Translations under genes and position numbers: made by a program
Assembly: GCA_942491975.1 (NCBI GenBank)
Contig: CALOCY010000004.1
Coordinates: forward strand, 434,001 to 498,000
Source of the DNA: CALOCY01 sp942491975
GTDB taxonomy: Bacteria; Bacteroidota; Bacteroidia; Bacteroidales; Prolixibacteraceae
Direction: 5' to 3'
Length of the DNA: 64,000 nucleotides
Shown: positions 34,813 to 44,400 of the stretch, in pieces
Position numbering within the stretch: position 1 is the stretch's first letter
Layout: each line of letters opens with the position of its first letter
The notes under the pieces: model-generated
What the model was told of the DNA's origin: nothing
Databases searched by the model: none
Seen by the model: the letters and a program-made list of their open reading frames with translations, nothing else

Positions 34813-36210
34813 ATGAAAAAATTAACAATTACACTATTCCTTTTTATTTTCGCCATTTTCATGGCTTTTGCACAAACCATCCCTCAAAAAATCTCATATC
34901 AGGGAAAATTGTTGCACGATGGAACACCTGTGGACGGGACAAGAAACTTTGTATTTACTATCCCGGGTACAGACTGGACTGAACCACATAATAATGTGCC
35001 GGTAACCAATGGATTGTATGCTGTGCAATTGGGTGTTACAGAACCCATCCCGGCATCTGTTTTTACTGATAATAGTACGGTATCATTGCAAATATCAGTG
35101 GAAGGGGAAACATTAACCCCGCAAACAGAGATTGTGTCGGTAGGGTATGCCTTTAAAGCCGAAAAAGCGGCCGATGCTGACAAAATAGGGGGTAGCCCGG
35201 TATCAACTACAACCCCTACAACCACAGGACAGGTATTAAAATGGACAGGCACGGAATGGGCACCGGGAACAGACGAGGCAGGGGGAGCGATATCATTGAC
35301 TGGTCACAATGCTACAGAACTGGATGATATTTCAGATGCCGGAAGTGGTGCTATTATAACAACTGTAGAACGTACCAAACTAGATGGCATAACCACAGGT
35401 GCTGATGTAACTGACGCCACAAGTGTAGCAGCCGCAGGTGCGGTTATGGATGGTGACTTTGCAGCCAACGGGTTAATGACACGGACAGGTGTAGGTACGT
35501 ATACTGCTGTTACCGACAATTCTACAAACTGGAACACGGCTTACACCGAACGGTTAAGATGGGACGGCGGAGCTACAGATCTTAATGCCACAACCGCACG
35601 GGCCAGCTTAGGGTTAACCATTGGAACAAATGTACAAGCGTATGATGCCGACTTACAAGATCTTGCCGATGGCTCATTAACAGGCTCAAAAGTAGGTGGC
35701 GGAATAAATGCAGGAAATATTACTACCGGAACACTTAGTAACAATCAGTTTAATGCACTGTCAGATCTTGGTGGTGGATCAGGAACTGAATTTCTCCGTA
35801 AAGACGGGACATGGACAACCCCTGATGGTGGATCTACATTTAAAGCAGGTTCCTATGGAGGGGCAATTAGTAGCACATCCTATTCTTTGGCTACGAACTT
35901 AGGACGCAGGCCTAAAAAAGTTATAGTACAAATGAATGCACTATCTACTGTATTGTCTAAATCTGAATGGTATGATGAAGACCAGGATGGTTCAGGGGTT
36001 TTGATGTTGACTTATACAGATGAAAACAGTAACCTGAAAAGTGTAGTTATGGCTAATACTACAGAAATTGGCAGGTTCCAGACAGGAAATAGTGATGCAC
36101 AGTTTTATACCATATCGACTTCTACCAATACAATTACAATAAGCAAAGGAACAACGTACGGTAGTCCAAGTTTAGGTACAATTATTACAATTGCGTGGTA
36201 TGTTGAATAA
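34813..36210 (+). CDS. Exported tail-fibre-like surface protein
   Basis: 465 aa with signal peptide (residues 1-20, ending MAFAQ). Residues 21-130 share the IPQKISYQGKLLHDGTPVDG and VPVTNGLYAVQLG domain with the gene upstream. Residues about 160-340 are phage-tail-fibre-like (TKLDGITTGADVTDATSVA; NVQAYDADLQDLADGS; EFLRKDGTWTTP). The C-terminal domain (350-465) has beta-rich sequence ending ITIAWYVE and lacks a T9SS tail. It sits 14 bp before the next gene and so is likely co-transcribed. Likely an adhesin; ligand unknown. Confidence 0.75.
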   Translation: MKKLTITLFLFIFAIFMAFAQTIPQKISYQGKLLHDGTPVDGTRNFVFTIPGTDWTEPHNNVPVTNGLYAVQLGVTEPIPASVFTDNSTVSLQISVEGETLTPQTEIVSVGYAFKAEKAADADKIGGSPVSTTTPTTTGQVLKWTGTEWAPGTDEAGGAISLTGHNATELDDISDAGSGAIITTVERTKLDGITTGADVTDATSVAAAGAVMDGDFAANGLMTRTGVGTYTAVTDNSTNWNTAYTERLRWDGGATDLNATTARASLGLTIGTNVQAYDADLQDLADGSLTGSKVGGGINAGNITTGTLSNNQFNALSDLGGGSGTEFLRKDGTWTTPDGGSTFKAGSYGGAISSTSYSLATNLGRRPKKVIVQMNALSTVLSKSEWYDEDQDGSGVLMLTYTDENSNLKSVVMANTTEIGRFQTGNSDAQFYTISTSTNTITISKGTTYGSPSLGTIITIAWYVE

Positions 36211-36224
36211 TAATATTTATAAAC

Positions 36225-38249
36225 ATGAAAAAACTACTATTACTATTAATCGTCAGTTGCCCTGTATATCTTTTTGCACAATACAGCCATCAGGCCGAGG
36301 TGTTGTCCATGGGCGGAGGAAAATCCGCTGAAGGACTCTACTCCAACTTTGGGGTGCTGGGAGAGGGGATTGTGCATGGAACGGCTACAGAAACGAACTA
36401 TACGACCCATATCGGCTTTATATACAAAGCCGGTGACACATCGGTGAACAGTGAGCCAACCGACATATTGATTACTAATACAACGGTTGACGAAGGCAGT
36501 GCTTCAGGCACTGTAGTGGGTACACTCTCAACAACCGATACCGATGTGTCAGATACGCATACCTATACGTTGGTTACAGGCACAGGAGATACTGATAACG
36601 CAAGTTTTACTATTGATGGGAATGCGTTAAAAACGACAGAAGTATTTGACTATGACGCTAAAAGCACCTACAATATCAGGATACGTACAACTGACGATGG
36701 GACTAATCCTTCTAATTTGTACTATGAAGAGACGTTTGCTATAACCGTAAATGATATCTACTTCACAGGATTTCCCACACAGGGTGAAACATACAGTGTG
36801 GTGGTGATGGAAGTAGTGGGGATAACACTGGAAATTGGTGATGAAATAGGTGTTTACGATAACGGAACCAGTGGTATAGGTTTAGTGGGGGCTTCAATAT
36901 ACGATGGCACCTCCCCTGTTACCATAACAACCTATTTAGCCGATGTAATAGCAGCTATACCTATTCCTGGAGCTATAGAAGGGCACGATATTGAATTTGA
37001 AATATGGGACAGTTCGGAAGGGGTAGCCTACAATGCTGTTCCGGTTTTCGGGCAGGGAGGAATCTTTGGTGCCAGTTTTGCCACGCAGGTAACCACATTA
37101 ACTATAGTAACAGAAACCGTAGTTAGTCAGCAGATCTCGGAAGGATGGAACATGGTAGGCCTTCCATTGGAAGTAGCCCATAACCATGTAGATTCACTCT
37201 TTCCCAATGCCATGGACAATTCCCTCTACAGTTGGAACGGTGCTTACAACTTAAATACAACACTTGAAAAAGGTACAGGCTACTGGCTGCGCTTTCCGGC
37301 TGATGAAACGGTAGACATCACCGGCACGGAATTCGACAGCATTGCGGTTGACCTGATTCAGGGCTGGAACATGATTGCAGGGCCTTCTGTTAATGTGCCG
37401 GTTGGGGATATCGAAGACCCGGGGAACATTATCATGGCAGGAAGCCTCTATGAATACGCCGGGGCTTACAATCTTGCCGACACTATTCATCCGGGCAATG
37501 GCTACTGGGTAAGGACTGATCAGGGCGGACAAATTATTCTCAAAGCCTCTACCAACAAATCGAGTAATACACTCACTGCTGCAGATATGGACTTACACCA
37601 TAAAATCAGTATATCCGATAATGCGGGATTAAGTCGTATCCTCTATTTCAATGTGGAGCCGGAATACCCGCTCACCAAAGAAAACTACATGTTGCCGCCT
37701 GTACCGTTTTTCGGCATTTTCGATGCACGATTCACAGGTAACTATCGGTTGGAAGAAAAAGGCTATGGTGAAATAGCTATACAATCGGACAACTATCCGT
37801 TGACGGTCAGCTTTGCTGAATTTGGGCAAAATGACGACAAGCAATATCTGCTCAAGGAATATGTACAGGGTGCACTGCTCAATACTCATGAGGTTAAAGA
37901 AGGGACAACGATTACCATCGAAAATGCTTCGGTAAACCTATTGAAGGTTATGGAACAGATGATTACTCCCGAAGGCTTTGAAGTGGATCAGAACAGACCT
38001 AATCCGTTCGGCGATAAAACGGAAATTGGCTATCGCCTGCCTGAAGTTACAGGTGTGGTGGTAGAAATTTATACCATGATGGGACAAAAAATTGCTACGC
38101 TGATGAATACTCGTCAGAAAGCAGGCTATCACACCATAACCTGGGATGGCACTGACGCTAATGGTAACAAATTATCAGAAGGCATCTATCTCTACAAGGT
38201 AACAGCCTATGGTGAAGTACAAACCAAAAGAATGGTATTAACGCAATAA
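36225..38249 (+). CDS. Cadherin-like T9SS-exported surface protein
   Basis: 674 aa. Signal peptide ends YLFAQ. Residues 20-75 (MGGGKSAEGLYSNFGVLGEG) are a domain frequent before T9SS tails. Residues about 83-180 form a cadherin-like repeat with calcium-type motifs (TDTDVSDTHTYTL; FDYDAKSTYNI). Residues about 300-440 hold a repeated beta-domain (GWNMVGLPLEVAHNHVDSLF) nearly identical to one in the 2501-aa protein. The last 90 residues form a T9SS type A tail (RPNPFGDKTEIGYRLP ... GIYLYKVTAYGE). Exported across the outer membrane and anchored or released there. Calcium-dependent adhesion is inferred from the fold. Confidence 0.8.
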   Translation: MKKLLLLLIVSCPVYLFAQYSHQAEVLSMGGGKSAEGLYSNFGVLGEGIVHGTATETNYTTHIGFIYKAGDTSVNSEPTDILITNTTVDEGSASGTVVGTLSTTDTDVSDTHTYTLVTGTGDTDNASFTIDGNALKTTEVFDYDAKSTYNIRIRTTDDGTNPSNLYYEETFAITVNDIYFTGFPTQGETYSVVVMEVVGITLEIGDEIGVYDNGTSGIGLVGASIYDGTSPVTITTYLADVIAAIPIPGAIEGHDIEFEIWDSSEGVAYNAVPVFGQGGIFGASFATQVTTLTIVTETVVSQQISEGWNMVGLPLEVAHNHVDSLFPNAMDNSLYSWNGAYNLNTTLEKGTGYWLRFPADETVDITGTEFDSIAVDLIQGWNMIAGPSVNVPVGDIEDPGNIIMAGSLYEYAGAYNLADTIHPGNGYWVRTDQGGQIILKASTNKSSNTLTAADMDLHHKISISDNAGLSRILYFNVEPEYPLTKENYMLPPVPFFGIFDARFTGNYRLEEKGYGEIAIQSDNYPLTVSFAEFGQNDDKQYLLKEYVQGALLNTHEVKEGTTITIENASVNLLKVMEQMITPEGFEVDQNRPNPFGDKTEIGYRLPEVTGVVVEIYTMMGQKIATLMNTRQKAGYHTITWDGTDANGNKLSEGIYLYKVTAYGEVQTKRMVLTQ

Positions 38250-38261
38250 TAAAATGCCTCC

Positions 38262-38297
38262 AATCCCTGACAGATTTTCAAAAACCTGTCAGGGATT
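38262..38297 (+). terminator. Hairpin after the cadherin-like gene
   Basis: A 12-bp perfect stem (AATCCCTGACAG / CTGTCAGGGATT) lies 13 bp after the stop codon. The same stem recurs after the 2501-aa gene (45931-45965). There is no strong T-run, so it may be a REP-like mRNA-end hairpin rather than a pure intrinsic terminator. Confidence 0.55.
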
Positions 38298-38373
38298 TAA
38301 AACTAATCGGCATACAAATTAACATAAAACGTCCATGATTAAAGTAAACACATCGGATAATGAATATTTTTTG

Positions 38374-38408
38374 TCTAAAATCTAATGTCTAGCATCTAAC
38401 ATCTAAAC
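38374..38408 (+). repeat. Five TCTAnnn heptamers before the 2501-aa gene
   Basis: TCTAAAA, TCTAATG, TCTAGCA, TCTAACA and TCTAAAC stand in exact 7-bp register and end 2 bp before the start codon of the next gene. Confidence 0.6.
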
Positions 38409-38410
38409 CT

Positions 38411-41400
38411 ATGAAAAACATCTACTCGAAAACAGTAATCCTTTTTTCAATTTTAACAATAATATTGAATGCGAATCTGCTATTAGCGCAGGAACTGACC
38501 ATATCTCCCGAAACACTCAACTTTCCGGTTATCCGTTCGGGACAAACTACCAGTTTGGATGTGGAAATCAACAACACAGGGGCACAAGAGCTAACCATAA
38601 GTGATATTTATTCTACTGACGGCTATTTCGATGTGGATGACAGCTACGACAGAAACATCCCCGCAGGGGAAAAGGACACCATTTTAGTCAGTTTTAACCC
38701 CACCAGTCCCGGCAACTACAGTGGAACACTCAACATTGTATCCAATGCAGGGACAGAACAGCTACCCCTTACAGGAAAAGCAACCGTATCGTCCATACAG
38801 GGGGCTATTGAACTGGCTAGTGCGGGCGATACCATACTGGTAGGCCCCGGCACCTATTATGAAAGTATTGATTTTGGCGGTAAGGGCATCACCGTACTCT
38901 CCACCGATGGTGCCAACAAAACCATTATTGATGCCAAAACCTACTCGGGCAATGGTGCCGATGGGGTACTCTATGTGGCCAACGGGCAAACCTACAAAAC
39001 CGATGCAGTAAAAACTACGGTAACAGGCACCAACCCTTCGGGAAACTTTGTGCTAAATGTAACCAGTACCACAGGTTTTAGTGTGGGCGACGAAGTATTG
39101 GTGATAACCATGCAGGACTCTACCACAACCGACCCTGCACAAAACGTTACGGGACAATACGAAACACGGAGTATAACAGCCATAGATGCGACACAGTTAC
39201 AGTTTGACCTACCCTATACCAACACCTACAATGCCACCAACCAAAAACACCAGGTGGTACGCATACCCAACTTTACCAATGTAACGGTGGATGGGACGCT
39301 TACTTGCGATACCTGGAATGGGGTTACGGGTGGTGTGGTATTCTTCCGTGCCACTGGCGAAGTAGTGGTAAACCCTATGGGTAAAATCGATCTGACAGCG
39401 AAAGGCTATAGAGGTATAACAGACTCCTCTCCTTATGGTAAACAAGGGGAATCCATGTACGGTTTAGGAACAAATTCAGTTTCTCCAAACATGGGTGCAG
39501 GTGGAGGAGGCTTATCAGGAACGAGTGTCGGTAATGGTGGCGGTGGCGCAGGCTATGCAGCGAGTGGACAAGATGGAGAGTTAAAATCAAACAGTGTAGG
39601 CAAAGTTGGTGAAAAAGGAATGGTGTATGGAACGCCCGATCTATCTAAATTATTCTTGGGTACAGCAGGTGGTGCAGGCTCCCGTGAAATATCCCATTTT
39701 GGGAATGGTGCTGATGGGGACTTAACCGTAACAGGTACATACAAAACAGACCAGCAGAAAACGGCTGTAATCGGTAATAATAGTACCGGAAGCTCTACCC
39801 TTACTGTGAGCGATGCCAGTGTGTTTAGTGTGGGCGATGAAGTGTTGATTATTTGTATGCGGGATCAAAATACAAGCAGTCAAACCTCCAGTATGACAGG
39901 GAGATATGAGACCCACTATATTATGGCTATAAATGCCAATACCTTAACATTAGATCAGCCTCTTACCAATACATATTATGCAAGCAATCGTTGGATACAG
40001 GCTATTCGTGTATCCAATTTTAGAAATGTAACGGTAAACAGTAGCAGTAATATTACCTGCGATGCTTGGAATGGTGCTACAGGAGGGGTGGTCTTTTTCC
40101 GGGCAATAGGTAAGGTGGAAATACAATCCGGCGGGCAAATTAATGTAACTGGTTTAGGCTACAGGGGAGGAGGTTATGGCGTATATGGAGATTACAATGG
40201 GTATCGTGGAGAGAATTATATATATTCTCAAAATCATTCAAAAAGCAATAACGCACTTTACAATGGAGGAGGAGGTGGTACTATTTATAACAATGATGGT
40301 GGATCCGGTGGTGGTGGCGGCTATGCTAGTAATGGCAGTAATGCTACTGGTAACGGTTTTGGTTATGGCGGTAATGATGTTTTTACATCAAATTGGTATA
40401 ACCGGTTACTTTGTGGTGGATCTGGTGGTGGTGGTGGTGGTACTGGCCGGCTTAACAATCCTTCCTTTCATGGAGGTAATGGGGGCAATAGTGGAGGTAT
40501 TATAGCGGTATATACCCAACAACTGATAAGCAGTGGCTATATATATAGCAATGGTAGTAATGGAAGTAATCAAAGCGGTGGTTATTGCGGTGGTGGTGGT
40601 GGTGGTGCCGGAGGCACCATCGTTATAACGGCTGAATCCATAAGGAATAATAGTGTGATTCAAGCTATCGGTGGTAATGGAGGGAATGGACAACATGGTC
40701 CAGGTGGAACAGGTTCTACAGGCCGTGTCCGGTTCGACTATGCTACAGGTGGGTTTAGTGGCAATGCTTCCAATCCGGCAGTCACATACCAGCCAACGAT
40801 TGCTGACGAAACATCGTTGGGCTATGGAGGAGCAGGCGGTAACGGAGGAGGTATCGCCTATATTGCGGCTAAAAATAAGATCAATGTACTGGGAACCATT
40901 GAAAGCAATGGAGACAATGGAGGTGATGCTGCCGGTTCCGGGGATAATGGTGGTGGTGGAGCAGGCTCAGGTGGCTCTTTGCACTTGATTGCTTCCGACA
41001 TCAACAACGATGGGGACATTCTGGCACAAGGGGCTACAGGGGGCAATGCCTCTTCGGCCCAGGCAGGCAACGGCGGTAACAGTAGCGAAGGGCGTATACG
41101 TTTGGATTATAATACCTATCACAATACACTCACCTATACGCTTGACCCCGCACCCGGTTATGAAGGAGAGGTACGCGACGATGATGTACTGATCAATGCT
41201 TTTACGGCCAACAGTGGCGAAACAAACAGTGCAGTATTGGACGGATTCTATATACGGGGCAAAAAAACACTCGATATAAATAACGCAAGCCCGGTGATCC
41301 AAAACTGTATCCTCTCATTTACCCCTTCCGAAAATGAAGCATCGGCACCAAAAATGCTAAAAAGCACTACGCTCGAAACCATAGGAGGGTATATCCTGAA

Positions 41401-44400
41401 TATTAATAACGGTACACCGCATTTCGAAAATGTGGAATTTCACGGACAAACGTCCAACTTTCAATCGGGCAGTTTTGAAGGGACGTATATACGTACTTCT
41501 GCCGACAGTGTAGTGTTTGACGATTGCGATTTTACCAACCTGCAGGTTAACCTCTCCGATCGGGCAGTAAGTGCCAAAGGGGGGATTATATACCAAGGGG
41601 CAGGAAAAACGGTGTTTAACGATTGTGCGTTCTCCAACAATGCCCTCACAGGGGCATCGGCCACACAGGCCGAGCTAAAAGGCCTCTATTACCTGAATGC
41701 AGGGGAAGTAGCGTTTAATAACACCTCATTCACCGAAAACAGCCTTAATGCAACCGGGGCATCACCCGAAGGTGGCTTGTTTTATGTGAAAAGTGGGGAA
41801 TTGTCGTTGTTCACCTGTACGGTTGATTCAAACACCATCTCATCAAACAATACGGGGTATGGTGCTTTTGTGTATGTCGAAGACAGCAGTAACATTAGCA
41901 TCAAAAATGTGGATATTATCAAAAGTAACGGTGCGCAGGAGGTGATTCGTTTTGAAAATGGTGGTGTGCTTGATGTAGAAAATGTAAACATTAACGGATA
42001 TAACAGTCATGGTATTTACAGCAGCTCCGGGGAGTTAACGGTGACCATGGACAATACCAACATTAACTACAATACCGGGCGTGGCTTGTGGACCAACGGA
42101 AATAAAACACTGAAGCAGGTATCCATCTCCAACAATGGGAGCGATGGTATAAAAGGAAGCGGTTCCATTACCATGAATATCTGTACAGTCGATTCCAACA
42201 GTGTGACAGGAATAACGGATGCTACAGGTTACATCATCGCTGATTCTACGTCTATTTCTGGCAATGGTGGACAGGGGATTACATCAACCTGTGCCTTAAC
42301 CTTTACCCATGTCGATATCAATGGCAATGACAGAGGGGTTACCGCCAACGGTGAAGCTAATTTTACCGATGTCAACATAAACGACAATAAAGGGTTTGCC
42401 CTCAACTCACCGGGCAATAAAACCTTTGAAAACGTATCCATTAGCCGGAATACCGGCTATGGGATAAATGGCGACGGAATACTAAACTTTACCCATGTCA
42501 ATATTAACGATAACACCGGTTATGGACTAACCTCCAACGGACAAAAAAACTTTGTGGATGTCAACATCAATAACAATGCCGGATGTGGAATAGACGGGAC
42601 AGGTGCTGCCAACTTTGCAAGCGTGACGATCTCTGACAATGACAGCACGGGATACAACGGTTTTACCGATAGTTTAATCGTAACAAACACAGTAATTGCC
42701 CATAACGGGTTTCACGGTATTCTGGGTACGGGATCGCTTGATCTCAATGTGTGTCGGATCGATTCCAACAGTGTAGCCGGAATTACCGGGGCAACAGGAA
42801 ATATCACTGCCGATTCCACCTCCGTTTCAGGCAATGGCGGACAAGCCATCATCTCAACCTGTTCGTTCGACTTTACCCATGTCGAAATAAATAAAAATGG
42901 TAGTGGTATTTCAGGTAACGGTGAAGCCAATTTTACCCATGTGACCATTGATGATAACAGCGGTTTTGGAATGATTTCAACGGGTGATAAGGTTTTTGAA
43001 GAGGTCTCTATCTGTCGAAACACCGGTTACGGAGTTAATGGCGATGGTATACTAAACTTTACCGATGTCGATATCAATGACAATACCGGTTATGGGTTGA
43101 CTTCCAACGGGCAAAAAACATTTGTCGATGTCAATATCAACAACAATGGGGATGTGGGTATTGCCGGAACAGGCTCTGCCGATTTTACACGGGTGAACAT
43201 CAACAATAACAACAACACTGGTTTTACCGGATTTACCACAACGCTTACGGCTCTGAACACAACCATCTCAGCCAATGGCAATGGGGGACTCGTGGGTTCA
43301 GGCACGGTGGATATGACACTGGACTCATGCCGGTTAGATAGCAACACAACACTCAACAATGGGGCTGCCATACAACTGATCGGTACCATTGATGCGGAAG
43401 ATGTGGAACTACACTACAACTCTGGATCCAATGGCGGTGCAATTTACCTGGATGGTGAAATGATAGCTCTAAACAGCAACTTCACCAACAACGAAAGTAG
43501 CGATCAGGGTGGTGGCTTCTGGATTGCAGGTGCATTAACACTAACCGATTGTACAATAAATAACAACACCTCAACCAATGAAGGAGCAGGGATATACGGT
43601 GACGGGGATACGCTAACAATTACCGGATCGGAAATACACTACAATAGTGCTGCTACCGATGGTGGAGGCCTATGGTGGGGAAGTACTGGGGGAGTACAAA
43701 TTGATGATTCCGATATTCGTCATAACCATGCCAACAATCATGGAGGTGGGCTATTTATATTGGCGCACGATCCGCAAATTAGCTATAATGTCATTGCCAA
43801 CAACAGTGCGCAAAGTAACGGGGGTGCGATATATATATCGAACACCACTGAAACACCTTCGCAGCCGCTGCTGGTCAACAACACTATTGTGTACAATACC
43901 GCCACATCATATGGCGGGGGAATGTTGTGTCGGACACTGACCCATCCTGAAGTACGCAACACCATCTTCTGGGGCAATGAATCTTCCCCCTCTCGAAACA
44001 AACAAATAGAGATGGAAGACCGCTCGGACATCAATGTCTATTACAGCGATATTGAAGGCATGGGCGACGGCATAGGAAGCTCTTACACGGTAAATATTGA
44101 CGGTACAAACCTCAATACCTACCCGGTATTTGAAAACAGGGATGCAGAAGACTATCACCTGAAAGGTGCTTCGTTATGTATCGATGCCGGAGATCCCGCA
44201 TACTACGATCGGGACGGTTCAAGAAGGGATATGGGGGCTTACTCCTTTGATAAAGCCATTGTCGTTGGTTTTGAAACAGATGTCGAAAGCGGGAATGCGC
44301 CGTTAACGGTTCAATTTACCGATATCTCAACAGGCTATGTAACGGCATGGAAATGGGACTTTGATAACGATGGAACAGTTGATGCTGAGGAGCAGCATCC

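Noticed and set aside
40176..40505. 109-aa plus-strand frame rich in Val/Met inside the Gly-rich region
   Set aside because: Alternative frame of GGT repeats (GGT read as GTG/TGG); sequence is an artefact of the triplet run.
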